Positions 1-8,438 of a stretch of 64,000 nt of DNA are shown here, piece by piece; within the stretch, counting starts at the first letter, position 1, and every line of letters starts with the position of its first letter. Below the pieces are notes generated by a model. It did not search any database and was not told the DNA's origin. It saw only the letters and a program-made list of their open reading frames with translations. This stretch comes from an uncultured SAR92 cluster bacterium (GTDB lineage: Bacteria; Pseudomonadota; Gammaproteobacteria; Pseudomonadales; Porticoccaceae): contig CABZOI010000001.1 of NCBI GenBank assembly GCA_902527245.1, positions 1 through 64,000 on the forward strand. Reading direction: 5' to 3'. Both the position numbers and the translations under genes were made by a program.

Positions 1-152
1 CTGTCAACTTTTCCCTGTATTGTTCACATCGACAGATAAATTGAAAACTTTATAAAAATGTGGCAATTTCCCTCCGTATAATGTTTTGTGTCTGGGTATG
101 ATGAAAAAAAGTATGGTAAAAATTATTACTTTTTGTAAGTTACAGAAACGTG

Positions 153-178
153 AAAACCTCCTGACCGAGGGAGGTTTT
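153..178. terminator. Hairpin, probable terminator beyond fliC
   Basis: A 9-bp perfect stem (AAAACCTCC / GGAGGTTTT) closes an 8-base loop. On the plus strand it runs into five T residues. On the minus strand the T residues lie within the stem, so it could work in both directions. It lies about 45 bases past the fliC stop codon and could end the flagellin transcript or one arriving from the left edge. I see no gene in the remainder of bases 1-224. Confidence 0.55.
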
Positions 179-224
179 TCGAAAGAGGACTGATATTGCA
201 AATATATCAGCTAATAAGGGATGC

Positions 225-1082
225 TTACCCCTTGAGTAGGTTCAATACCGATTGTGACTTTTGGTTCGCTTGGGCGAGCATTGCTGTTCCTGCTTGCTGA
301 ATAATTTGTGTTCGTGCAAGTTCAGTACTCTCTTTGGCATAATTTGCATCCATAATTCGGCTTCTAGAAGCTTCCATATTTACTGCATTGTTGCTCAAGT
401 TATCAATTGCATGCTCAAGTCGGCTTATTGCTGCACCTAGTGTAGCTTGTCTTGTTGTGACTGCAGTAATAGCCGTATCTATATATCCCATCGCGGTATT
501 GGCAGTTGCGTTCGTGTCAAAAGTCAAATCGGTTTGGAAATTAGCACCAAAATCATTGCCAGTAGTGGCTGTCATTGCAAAAGTTCCAAAATCAACATTG
601 ATAGATTGCGCTGCATTAGATCCGATTTGAAAGGATACAATGTCATCACCCGTACCATCGACGGTACCATCAAGAAGGGTCCTACCATTCCATGTTGTGT
701 ATGTCACTATATTAGTTACTTCGTCTCGAAGCCCAGTAAATTCAGTAGCGAGTGCAGTAATATCTGTTGCACTATTGGTTGCTGAACTGGCTTGAACAGT
801 GAGTTCTCTCATTCGTTGAAGAATGGATGTTATCTCAGTCAAAGCACCATCCGCAGTTTGAATCATCGATATCGCATCATTCGCATTTCGAGCAGCTTGC
901 TGAAGACCTTCAATTTGCGAAGTCATACGACTTGAAATGGCAAGGCCAGCAGCATCATCACCGGCATTATTAATTCTCTTGCCAGTAGACAACCGCTCCA
1001 TTGCTTCATTCATAGCTCTCTCATTCTTAGCTAACGAATTGGCTGCGATTGTTGCAGATGTATTCGTATTAATTACGGTCAT
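225..1082 (-). CDS. fliC: Flagellin
   Basis: Structural subunit of the flagellar filament, secreted by the flagellar type III export apparatus. The 285-residue protein begins MTVINTN and carries the conserved N-terminal D0/D1 helix region (ERLSTGKRINNAGDDAAGLA near residue 30) and the conserved C-terminal D1/D0 region (SRIMDANYAKES...ARTQIIQQAG). The central part is short, so this is a compact flagellin with little variable domain. The ATG at 1082 is preferred because a GAGGT ribosome binding site lies just before it and because the sigma-54-type promoter at 1126-1142 would start the mRNA downstream of the longer alternative start at 1142. flaG lies upstream on the same strand. No other flagellar genes are visible because the window begins here. 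Confidence 0.97.
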   Translation of the reverse strand: MTVINTNTSATIAANSLAKNERAMNEAMERLSTGKRINNAGDDAAGLAISSRMTSQIEGLQQAARNANDAISMIQTADGALTEITSILQRMRELTVQASSATNSATDITALATEFTGLRDEVTNIVTYTTWNGRTLLDGTVDGTGDDIVSFQIGSNAAQSINVDFGTFAMTATTGNDFGANFQTDLTFDTNATANTAMGYIDTAITAVTTRQATLGAAISRLEHAIDNLSNNAVNMEASRSRIMDANYAKESTELARTQIIQQAGTAMLAQANQKSQSVLNLLKG

Positions 1083-1125
1083 TTTATTTACCTCTTTAAA
1101 TTTTAAAAATTGGTATAGGAATAAA

Positions 1126-1142
1126 TGCAAAAGCGATGCCAA
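1126..1142 (-). promoter_or_regulatory. Sigma-54 (RpoN) type promoter of fliC
   Basis: Read on the minus strand the sequence is TTGGCATCGCTTTTGCA. The essential GG and GC doublets are exactly 10 bases apart, and both flanks match the consensus TGGCA...TTGCA. Transcription would start near 1114-1116, giving a leader of about 33 bases before the fliC ATG. Sigma-54 control of flagellin is established in several polarly flagellated bacteria. Two dyads upstream (1211-1224 and 1244-1266) sit where an enhancer-binding activator would bind. Confidence 0.7.
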
Positions 1143-1210
1143 CTTTTATGAACACATGTGAAATTGAAATAAACGCATATATTTCAACAACTTATAAAAA
1201 AACGGAAGTT

Positions 1211-1266
1211 CTACTCCCTAGTAGGTGGCAAGGTTTAACCTCAGTTTTGCCGAATTGACGGAAAAC
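1211..1266. repeat. Two inverted repeats upstream of the fliC promoter
   Basis: CTACT-CCCT-AGTAG (1211-1224) is a perfect 5-bp dyad. GTTTT-g-CCG-aattga-CGG-AAAAC (1244-1266) is an 8-bp dyad with one bulged base. They lie about 95-150 bases upstream of the predicted sigma-54 start. They may be activator sites for fliC or hairpins in the 3' untranslated region of flaG. The sequence does not decide between these. Confidence 0.4.
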
Positions 1267-1315
1267 CGGCAGGCGCGGGACTGGTAAGGCTTGAGAGGCT
1301 TAGTTTGGGATTAAG

Positions 1316-1723
1316 TCAGAACTTTTGATCGAATACCACGCCTTTCATGGATTCTAATTGACGCGCTATTCGCAATACCGCATCCCCTGGTAGTTTGCGG
1401 ATTAACTCACCGGTATTTTTATCGGTTACTTGAACTACGAAACGTTTAGATGCCTCATCAACAGAAAAATCAAGGCTTGTTGGAACTTTTTTTACGGCTT
1501 CATTAATTGCGGCTACTGCTTCACGAATTTCCGCAGCCATCTCTGCGATTTCATTCAAAGATTGGCTTTTTCGTTGATCAGCTGCTTTGCTCATTGCCTC
1601 CGCAGAATCACGAACATCGCCACCTTTGGATGGAGCGCTGACTTCGGGCTTTTTTGGTGTAGCCTTTGGTTGGGTAACAGGTGGAGCTATATTTGCCCCA
1701 TTATTTACATCATTAATTGTCAT
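1316..1723 (-). CDS. flaG: FlaG family protein
   Basis: Small protein of the FlaG family, which influences flagellar filament length and motility in Pseudomonas, Vibrio and Campylobacter; its biochemical role is not settled. The 135-residue chain has a low-complexity Pro/Lys/Ser-rich N-terminus (residues 1-50), a helical segment (51-80), and the conserved domain at 84-135 with the hallmark DFSVDE, VVQVTDKNTGELIRKLPGD and a VVFDQ end. It lies upstream of fliC on the same strand, separated by 233 bases that hold the fliC promoter, so the two can be expressed separately. Its own promoter was not recognised. Confidence 0.9.
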   Translation of the reverse strand: MTINDVNNGANIAPPVTQPKATPKKPEVSAPSKGGDVRDSAEAMSKAADQRKSQSLNEIAEMAAEIREAVAAINEAVKKVPTSLDFSVDEASKRFVVQVTDKNTGELIRKLPGDAVLRIARQLESMKGVVFDQKF

Positions 1724-1775
1724 AATTTGACCAATTTAATTCTTAAAACTCCATTTATTGGAGTCGTGTAATTTC

Positions 1776-1799
1776 AGCATTAACACTCTTGATAATGCT
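1776..1799. repeat. Inverted repeat between flaG and the TRAP genes
   Basis: AGCATTA-N10-TAATGCT, two perfect 7-bp arms, lies about 55 bases upstream of flaG in the divergent flaG/dctQ region. A smaller perfect dyad, ACTCCA-tttat-TGGAGT, is at 1748-1764. Either may be an operator or a hairpin in the flaG leader. Confidence 0.4.
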
Positions 1800-1891
1800 A
1801 AATTCTAGTCCTGTCTCTTTGTACATCGACAATAACTTTAATTTCTTTAGAAATATTTTTAACTGTTTTCTTAAATAATTTGCATTATGTT

Positions 1892-1912
1892 TTAGAGTAA
1901 TTAAAACTCTAA
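1892..1912. repeat. Inverted repeat upstream of dctQ
   Basis: TTAGAGT-aattaaa-ACTCTAA has perfect 7-bp arms and a 7-base spacer, 30 bases before the dctQ start codon. It is not followed by a T run, so it is more like a regulator-binding dyad than a terminator. Binding here would plausibly control the TRAP transporter genes. Confidence 0.4.
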
Positions 1913-1941
1913 CCCCGTTTAAGTATATAACCTTAAAAACT

Positions 1942-2472
1942 ATGCCTTCAAATGTTTATAAAAACTTGATTGATTTTGGAGATTCATTAATTGAACAATT
2001 AGGTAATGTTCTTAACGTTCTCATGATAGCGTTAGTTTGCGTGGTTATCGTTGTTGTAGTAGGACGTTATTTTTTTGAAATTGGCTCAGTTGCACTTCAA
2101 GAGCTTACAACGTATCTTCATGCGACAATTTTTATGCTGGGCATTTCTTACACCTTAAAACATGATGGACATGTTAGAGTCGATATTTTCTATCGCAATT
2201 TTTCTAAGAGAAGTCAGGCTTTGATCAATGTCATCGGGGGACTAGTGTTTATCCTTCCAATAAGTATTTTTATTGGATGGACTAGCTGGGATTACGTGTT
2301 GGCAAGTTGGTCCATCATGGAAACATCTACAGAGAATAATGGGCTTCCATTTATTTATTTACTTAAAACTGTGATGTTGATTATGCCCTCTCTTCTGATG
2401 ATTCAAGGCTTTATAAGTATCATAAAAAATGTGACTGTTCTGTACAGCTCAACGTTAAAATCCATTGAGTGA
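1942..2472 (+). CDS. dctQ: TRAP transporter small membrane subunit (DctQ family)
   Basis: Small inner-membrane component of a tripartite ATP-independent periplasmic transporter, which imports carboxylates or similar solutes using an ion gradient. The 176-residue protein shows four hydrophobic segments (around residues 22-45, 58-75, 98-120 and 138-162), the usual DctQ topology. The sequence GHVRVDIFY after the second segment is a family signature. The gene is followed after 21 bases by the large subunit. No clear Shine-Dalgarno sequence precedes the ATG. The periplasmic binding protein (DctP) is not encoded next to it, so the substrate cannot be guessed. Confidence 0.88.
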   Translation: MPSNVYKNLIDFGDSLIEQLGNVLNVLMIALVCVVIVVVVGRYFFEIGSVALQELTTYLHATIFMLGISYTLKHDGHVRVDIFYRNFSKRSQALINVIGGLVFILPISIFIGWTSWDYVLASWSIMETSTENNGLPFIYLLKTVMLIMPSLLMIQGFISIIKNVTVLYSSTLKSIE

Positions 2473-2493
2473 ATGGTCTAACAGTTTATAGCT

Positions 2494-3849
2494 ATGATCG
2501 AACTATTACCGTTTATTATGTTTTTAACAGTATGCCTTTTTTTAATGGCAGGGTACCCCGTGGCATTAACCCTTGCAGGCACCTCATTTCTTTTTGCACT
2601 GGTTGGCGCAAGTTTTGGGTTTTTCGACATGGCCTTTTTAGAAGCTTTCCCAAATCGACTGTTTGGCATTATGGAAAATACGACGCTGATAGCCGTTCCG
2701 TTATTTATTTTTATGGGCGTAATGCTAGAAAAATCAAAATTGTCTGAAGATCTTCTCTCCAGCATGGCTGAACTTTTCGGTGGTTTAAAAAGTGGATTAG
2801 GATTATCAGTCGTGTTGGTCGGCGCTTTATTGGCAGCCAGCACCGGTATTGTTGGCGCAACAGTTGTTACGATGGGCCTTATGTCTTTACCGACGATGCT
2901 GGAAAGAGGGTATCATCCCTCAAAAGCAACCGGACTTATTGCAGCAACGGGGACACTAGGGCAGATTATTCCTCCATCAATCGCCTTAGTTTTGTTAGGT
3001 GATACGCTATCCAATGCCTATCAACAAGCACAACTTAATATGGGCATTTTTTCACCAAAAACTGTGTCGATAGGTGATTTATTTTTAGGCGCTATCGTCC
3101 CCGGATTAATTTTAGTTTTTTTATATAGTGTTTATTTACTTCTCACGTCACAAGCGATAAAACAGACTCAATCAAGGGTGATTGACTCAAATAAAATCTA
3201 CACTGCCTTAAAAAATCTACTACCTCCTGTTATTTTGATAATCGCCGTATTAGGTTCAATTTTGGGAGGGTTTGCAACGCCAACAGAGGCCGCTGGCGTT
3301 GGAGCATTTGGCGCTATTTTACTCGCCTTTTTCAAAGGTAAGCTAAATCTTTTCACTTTAAACGAGGTGTCGAAAAATACTGTAAAGGTAACCTCAATGG
3401 TATTTTTCATCTTAATTGGGGCGGCAATTTTTTCATTAGTTTTTCGCGGTTTTGGAGGCGATACTTTAGTAGAAAACTTTTTTGAAGAGTTACCCGGTGG
3501 TGTGTTTACAGCTACATTAATTGTGATGGTTGTCATTTTTGTATTGGGTTTTATTCTAGACTTTATTGAGATCACGTTTGTTGTAGTGCCGATTGTTGGA
3601 CCCGTTCTCTTAGCTATGGGGCTTGATCCGGTTTGGCTGGGTGTCATGATTGCCATTAATTTACAAACCTCGTTTTTGACGCCGCCATTCGGATTTGCAT
3701 TGTTTTACCTTCGCGGCGTAGCACCTCAATCAGTGCAAACCATTGATATGTATAAAGGGGTCATACCTTTTATCGCCATTCAGCTTTTATTACTGATATC
3801 GATTTGGGTTTTCCCAGAAATTGCGACCTGGCTGCCTAACCAACTATAG
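2494..3849 (+). CDS. dctM: TRAP transporter large permease subunit (DctM family)
   Basis: Large channel-forming subunit partnering the preceding DctQ protein. The 451-residue chain is almost wholly hydrophobic, with about 12 membrane segments. Family features seen are GTLGQIIPPSIALVLLGD near residue 152, ATPTEAAGVGAFGA near 260, and TPPFGFALFYLRG near 395. The start at 2494 gives the usual N-terminus (MIELLPFIMF). It ends 7 bases before the convergent exbD stop codon, with no terminator between them. The substrate is unknown because no binding protein gene is present. Confidence 0.92.
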   Translation: MIELLPFIMFLTVCLFLMAGYPVALTLAGTSFLFALVGASFGFFDMAFLEAFPNRLFGIMENTTLIAVPLFIFMGVMLEKSKLSEDLLSSMAELFGGLKSGLGLSVVLVGALLAASTGIVGATVVTMGLMSLPTMLERGYHPSKATGLIAATGTLGQIIPPSIALVLLGDTLSNAYQQAQLNMGIFSPKTVSIGDLFLGAIVPGLILVFLYSVYLLLTSQAIKQTQSRVIDSNKIYTALKNLLPPVILIIAVLGSILGGFATPTEAAGVGAFGAILLAFFKGKLNLFTLNEVSKNTVKVTSMVFFILIGAAIFSLVFRGFGGDTLVENFFEELPGGVFTATLIVMVVIFVLGFILDFIEITFVVVPIVGPVLLAMGLDPVWLGVMIAINLQTSFLTPPFGFALFYLRGVAPQSVQTIDMYKGVIPFIAIQLLLLISIWVFPEIATWLPNQL

Positions 3850-3856
3850 CTGATGA

Positions 3857-4267
3857 CTAATCGTCTATCGTTGCTAGTGAGATATTGTAAACGCCCGCTT
3901 CTCTAGCTTGATCTGATATTTTGACGAATAGCTCAGTCTTCGCTTTTGGGTGAGCCGCTATTACCACCGATGCTTCAGGTTTCTCAGCATTGAGTCGTTC
4001 AACATTCGCTCTAACGGATCTGACGTCAATCCGCCTTCCTTCAAGCATAATTTCGTTAGACTCTGATATTCTGAAGACGATATTAGTATCTGCGGAGTCA
4101 GGTGGAGGAGCATCAGATGTGGGTGGTCTATTTACATCAAGACCGACTTCATTAACGAATGACGCTGTGACAATAAAGAAGATAAGCATTATAAAAACGA
4201 CATCTAGCATTGGCGTCATATCAATTTCGTTTTCTTCCTCACTGCGCCTTCTTTTTCCTAATGCCAT
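3857..4267 (-). CDS. exbD: ExbD/TolR family energy-coupling protein
   Basis: Inner-membrane component that, together with ExbB, uses proton flow to energise TonB (or a Tol-type system). The 136-residue protein has a basic cytoplasmic N-terminus, a single membrane helix containing the conserved Asp (TPMLDVVFIMLIFF, Asp22), a Pro-rich linker near residue 50 and a periplasmic domain. It most resembles the short ExbD2-type proteins. No exbB or tonB gene is adjacent: convergent dctM lies on one side and divergent mutM on the other, so its partners must be elsewhere. Confidence 0.9.
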   Translation of the reverse strand: MALGKRRRSEEENEIDMTPMLDVVFIMLIFFIVTASFVNEVGLDVNRPPTSDAPPPDSADTNIVFRISESNEIMLEGRRIDVRSVRANVERLNAEKPEASVVIAAHPKAKTELFVKISDQAREAGVYNISLATIDD

Positions 4268-4395
4268 TTTTTTGCCTACAATTCCTTTGGGAAGACCATT
4301 TTACTGTTTTTAAGACAAAATGCTAGCCAGCAATATCTGATCTAGTTTGAGGGGAATTAGTGAAATATAATTAAGGATAAAAAATAATCATATCT

Positions 4396-5202
4396 ATGCC
4401 TGAACTACCTGAAGTAGAAACGACAGTCGCTGGGATAAAACCTTATCTAATCGATACTATGATTGAGAGGTTAGTCATCAGACAGCCTCAACTTCGATGG
4501 CCTGTAACTCAGGGCATAGAGGATACTGCTAAAGGTCTGAAAATTGAGAATGTCAGTCGACGTGCGAAGTACATTCTCATTTCATTGACCACTGGTTCAT
4601 TTCTTATTCATCTTGGGATGAGTGGAAGTCTTCGGTTAATTACAAACACAGACTTGTTAAAAAAACATGACCATATCCAAATGCACTTATCCAATGGTCA
4701 CGTTCTCACTTTTCATGATCCTAGACGATTCGGATGTTGGTTATGGAGCAAATATGATCATGCGCTATTGGAAAAGCTCGGGCCAGAGCCTTTGTCCTCG
4801 AATTTTAGTGGAGAGTACTTATGGAATAAAGCAAGGAAGCGAAAAGCACCAGTAAAATCTTTTATTATGGATAGCAGAATAGTAGTCGGTGTAGGAAATA
4901 TTTATGCGAATGAGGCGCTGTTTGAGAGCGGTATTAAACCTCAAAGACGTGCTGGGAAGATTTCATTTAAGCGTTATGAGGTGTTAGCGGAAAATATTAA
5001 AGTAATATTGAGCTCTGCTATTGAGCAAGGTGGAACAACCTTGAGAGATTTTACGAATAGTAAAGGTGAGCCTGGATATTTTGAGCAGTCCCTGAGCGTT
5101 TATGGCAGAGCAGGCAAGGCCTGTGTTAAGTGTAACCAACCACTTAAAGAAATACGTTTAGCACAAAGAAGCTCTGTATTCTGTCGGTCTTGTCAAAGTT
5201 AA
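4396..5202 (+). CDS. mutM: Formamidopyrimidine-DNA glycosylase
   Basis: Bifunctional DNA glycosylase/AP lyase that removes 8-oxoguanine and formamidopyrimidines in base excision repair. The 268-residue protein begins MPELPEVET, so the catalytic Pro and Glu are present. Lys58 in RRAKYIL is the conserved DNA-binding lysine, and GVGNIYANEALF is intact. The C-terminus (about residues 243-266) forms a zinc finger with two CX2C pairs (CVKC...CRSC). It is convergent with coaD, with 9 bases between them, an arrangement also seen in E. coli. Confidence 0.97.
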   Translation: MPELPEVETTVAGIKPYLIDTMIERLVIRQPQLRWPVTQGIEDTAKGLKIENVSRRAKYILISLTTGSFLIHLGMSGSLRLITNTDLLKKHDHIQMHLSNGHVLTFHDPRRFGCWLWSKYDHALLEKLGPEPLSSNFSGEYLWNKARKRKAPVKSFIMDSRIVVGVGNIYANEALFESGIKPQRRAGKISFKRYEVLAENIKVILSSAIEQGGTTLRDFTNSKGEPGYFEQSLSVYGRAGKACVKCNQPLKEIRLAQRSSVFCRSCQS

Positions 5203-5211
5203 TGAATGAGA

Positions 5212-5709
<498 letters not shown>

Positions 5710-6300
5710 TTATTTGTCTAATTCTAAATTGGCGTCGCGAGAATATAGCATAAACCTCACCTGACCCGCGACTTGATTTCGAATTTGAGACCAATTTTTT
5801 GGTACGAGTAATTCGGATGCATTTACATCAGTTTCAACATAAATTTTTGCACCAACATTTAGTAAGTGCTTTTCTTCGAGTAGTTGAATTGCGGATTCAT
5901 GGAGATTTGAGTTAAATGGTGGATCAACAAAAACAATATCAAATTTTTTGTTAAATTGAGTAGATACAAGATATTTAATCGCGTCATCATTGATCAGATC
6001 CACTGAGGCACCGAATGATTCAATTGTGTTTCGAAGACATGTAACAGCTTTCGTATTTTTTTCGATCAGGGTACAAGATGCGCAACCTCTAGATTTTGCC
6101 TCAAGACCAAGACTTCCTGATCCTGCAAATAAATCTAAACAGTTTGCATCAACAATATTTAGCTGCAACCAATTAAAAAGTGTCTCCCGTATTCTGTCCC
6201 CAGTCGGTCTTAGCCCCAGTTCATGTGGAAAGAGAATTTTCCTTCGTCGCCAAGTTCCTCCAATTATCCGAACTGATGATTCATGTGTTTTCTTATGCAT
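5710..6300 (-). CDS. rsmD: 16S rRNA (guanine(966)-N2)-methyltransferase
   Basis: Methylates G966 of 16S rRNA in the assembled 30S subunit, using S-adenosylmethionine. The 196-residue protein has an N-terminal RIIGGTWRRRKI segment, the RPTGDRIRETLFNWL motif, a SAM-binding loop (LDLFAGSGSLGLEA, about residues 57-70) and the catalytic-site motif FVDPPF near residue 125. It is divergent from ftsY, as in E. coli and most gammaproteobacteria, and coaD follows. Confidence 0.95.
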   Translation of the reverse strand: MHKKTHESSVRIIGGTWRRRKILFPHELGLRPTGDRIRETLFNWLQLNIVDANCLDLFAGSGSLGLEAKSRGCASCTLIEKNTKAVTCLRNTIESFGASVDLINDDAIKYLVSTQFNKKFDIVFVDPPFNSNLHESAIQLLEEKHLLNVGAKIYVETDVNASELLVPKNWSQIRNQVAGQVRFMLYSRDANLELDK

Positions 6301-6416
6301 CTCAAATTTATAGAGTTATTTAAAATACTTAATCTTTAAGAGACGATAGGATACAGTAAAAAGATCTAATATGAATTGGTAGATGTTTTAGTGCTAATTG
6401 GAGTTAAGAGATTGCA

Positions 6417-7385
6417 ATGAAATTTTTTAGTAGAAAAAATAATACTGAAAAGTCTGCTAATGATTTAGCACAAGAAAAAGGCTCAATCTCTTCTAGGCTT
6501 CGTAACGCTCTGAAAAGGACACGCAGTGGACTCGAAGATATATTTGCTGGAAAGAGAGAGATCAATGCTGAGTTTTTAGAGGATTTGGAATCCTCTTTAA
6601 TAATGGCTGACATAGGGGCTCAAATGACGGATGAAATTATTCAGTCTTTGACTCAAAGCCTCAATCGGAATGAGCTTAAGGATATCGATTCAGTTAAACA
6701 GGCACTTCGAACATTTCTCATCAGCAGTCTCAAGGCAAACGCAAGTGAAAGTAATATATCTAATACTGAGAAGCCACACGTTATTTTCGTTGTTGGTGTA
6801 AACGGTGTTGGAAAAACGACTACGATAGGAAAATTAGCAAATAATTTTAAAAAAGAGGGGAAAAGGATATTGCTTGCGGCTGGAGATACCTATAGAGCTG
6901 CAGCTGTTGAGCAACTTCAAATCTGGGGTAACCGGATTGATGTGCCTGTTGTAGCTCAGCAAACTGGTGCAGATAGTGCATCAGTCATTTATGATGCGAT
7001 CGAATCGGCAAGAGCAAAAGATATAGACGTCGTTATCGCTGATACGGCTGGCAGACTCCACAACAAAGATAATTTGATGGAGGAACTTGTAAAAATAAAA
7101 CGCGTTGCTTCCAAGTTGTCTGATAATGCTCCCCATGAGGTTTTACTGGTTTTGGACGCAGCTACAGGTCAGAATGCTCTTAGTCAAATGTCTGAATTTC
7201 ATAAAGCGGTTGATGTGACGGGATTAGTGTTGACTAAATTGGATGGTACAGCCAAAGGTGGCATCCTAATCTCATTGGCAAAGCAGTTTCCTGTGGATAT
7301 TAAATATATTGGTGTGGGTGAGGGTATCGATGATCTCAAGATGTTTGAAGCCGAACTGTTTGTCGATGCGCTAATTGATTTTTAA
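6417..7385 (+). CDS. ftsY: Signal recognition particle receptor FtsY
   Basis: GTPase that docks the SRP-ribosome-nascent chain complex at the SecYEG translocon. At 322 residues it keeps the N and G domains but only a short basic/acidic N-terminal extension, unlike the long acidic A domain of E. coli FtsY (497 residues). GTPase motifs are clear: GVNGVGKTTT (G1), DTYRAAAVEQL, DTAGR (G3) and TKLDGTAKGG (G4). The next gene is rpoH. In most relatives ftsE and ftsX lie between ftsY and rpoH, and here only 148 non-coding bases do. Confidence 0.97.
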   Translation: MKFFSRKNNTEKSANDLAQEKGSISSRLRNALKRTRSGLEDIFAGKREINAEFLEDLESSLIMADIGAQMTDEIIQSLTQSLNRNELKDIDSVKQALRTFLISSLKANASESNISNTEKPHVIFVVGVNGVGKTTTIGKLANNFKKEGKRILLAAGDTYRAAAVEQLQIWGNRIDVPVVAQQTGADSASVIYDAIESARAKDIDVVIADTAGRLHNKDNLMEELVKIKRVASKLSDNAPHEVLLVLDAATGQNALSQMSEFHKAVDVTGLVLTKLDGTAKGGILISLAKQFPVDIKYIGVGEGIDDLKMFEAELFVDALIDF

Positions 7386-7481
7386 AAATAATTTTAAACG
7401 AAACCATCTTTTTTCATAATATCTTGAAATTAGCTTTAAGTGACCCAAACTATATCTATAAAGCGTAATTTATGTATATTT

Positions 7482-7510
7482 TTGAAGCACTTATAAAAAA
7501 ATGTTATATT
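7482..7510 (+). promoter_or_regulatory. Sigma-70 promoter of rpoH
   Basis: TTGAAG (7482-7487) and TATATT (7505-7510) are separated by exactly 17 bases. Transcription would start near 7517, leaving a leader of only about 17 bases before the rpoH ATG, just long enough for the GAGAGGAAA ribosome binding site. This suggests rpoH has its own transcription start rather than depending on ftsY. Confidence 0.6.
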
Positions 7511-7533
7511 GTCTTGCTAATTGAGAGGAAATT

Positions 7534-8388
7534 ATGACAAAAGCTCTTCAGACAATGGAGTGGATGACGCCCGGTTCAAACTTGAATGCTTACATTCAAG
7601 GCGCGTCTGCTATTCCTATTTTATCAGTCGATGAAGAAAAATCATTAGGGGAATCGTTGTTTTATAACGAAGACTTGGATGCGGCGAGAAAGCTCGTTTT
7701 AGCGCATCTCCGATTTGTGGTCCATATAGCGCGTTCATATAATGGTTATGGATTACCTCTTGGTGATTTAATTCAAGAAGGAAATGTCGGCTTGATGAAA
7801 GCAGTGAGAAGATTTAATCCTGAAAAAGGTGTTCGTTTGGTCTCCTTTGCAGTTCATTGGATTAAAGCCGAGATACATGAGTTTATCCTGAAAAATTGGA
7901 GAATAGTAAAGGTTGCAACGACAAAAGCGCAGAGAAAACTTTTCTTTAATCTACGAAGCGCAAAAAAAGAATTAGAGTGGCTTTCGCAAGATGAGGCAAA
8001 AGCAATCGCTAATGATTTAGATGTAGAATTGAAAGATGTTATGGAAATGGAGATGAGGCTTTCTTCAACTGATACTGCGTTTGATTTATCTCAGGATGAC
8101 GATGAGGATAGTAGTACGTATTCACCTTCCGTTTACTTAGCCTCAAATGAAATTGATCCTGCTGAATTCGTAGAGTCTCATGATTCTGAAACTGATAATA
8201 ACCTTCGTTTGAAAAATGCGATAAAAAGTTTAGATGAAAGAAGTCAGGTTATTCTTCAAAGAAGATGGTTGGATGATAAAAAGCAAACACTTCATGAGTT
8301 GGCAGATGAGTATGGTGTTTCCGCCGAACGTATAAGGCAGCTTGAAAAGAATGCGATGCTAGCGCTAAAACGTCAAATGCAACAATAA
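7534..8388 (+). CDS. rpoH: RNA polymerase sigma-32 factor (heat shock)
   Basis: Directs RNA polymerase to heat-shock promoters. The 284-residue protein shows region 2 ([35 protein letters not shown] begins near residue 58, quoted in part: [14 protein letters not shown]), the aromatic melting stretch ([16 protein letters not shown]), the RpoH box (QRKLFFNLR, about residue 130) that separates sigma-32 from other sigma factors, and region 4 with its helix-turn-helix ([20 protein letters not shown]). A strong GAGAGGAAA ribosome binding site precedes the ATG. A perfect intrinsic terminator follows 19 bases after the stop. Confidence 0.97.
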   Translation: MTKALQTMEWMTPGSNLNAYIQGASAIPILSVDEEKSLGESLFYNEDLDAARKLVLAHLRFVVHIARSYNGYGLPLGDLIQEGNVGLMKAVRRFNPEKGVRLVSFAVHWIKAEIHEFILKNWRIVKVATTKAQRKLFFNLRSAKKELEWLSQDEAKAIANDLDVELKDVMEMEMRLSSTDTAFDLSQDDDEDSSTYSPSVYLASNEIDPAEFVESHDSETDNNLRLKNAIKSLDERSQVILQRRWLDDKKQTLHELADEYGVSAERIRQLEKNAMLALKRQMQQ

Positions 8389-8407
8389 ATTTTTAAAAAG
8401 AAACTTT

Positions 8408-8438
8408 AAGCCGTATGATAAAACATACGGCTTTTTTT
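8408..8438 (+). terminator. Intrinsic terminator of rpoH
   Basis: AAGCCGTATG-ataaaa-CATACGGCTT is a perfect 10-bp stem with a 6-base loop, continuing as an unbroken T run to 8438. The DUF423 ATG is the very next base (8439), so the following gene needs readthrough or initiation inside or beside this element. Confidence 0.9.

Noticed and set aside
41-82. TATAAT at 77-82 with TTGAAA at 41-46 on the plus strand
   Set aside because: Spacing of 30 bases is far from 17 and no plus-strand gene follows.
1735-1925. Possible sigma-28 -35 (TAAAGTTA) upstream of flaG on the minus strand
   Set aside because: No GCCGATAA-like -10 lies at the required distance.
4343-4371. TATAAT at 4366-4371 upstream of mutM
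   Set aside because: No acceptable -35 element at the correct spacing, so not listed as a promoter.
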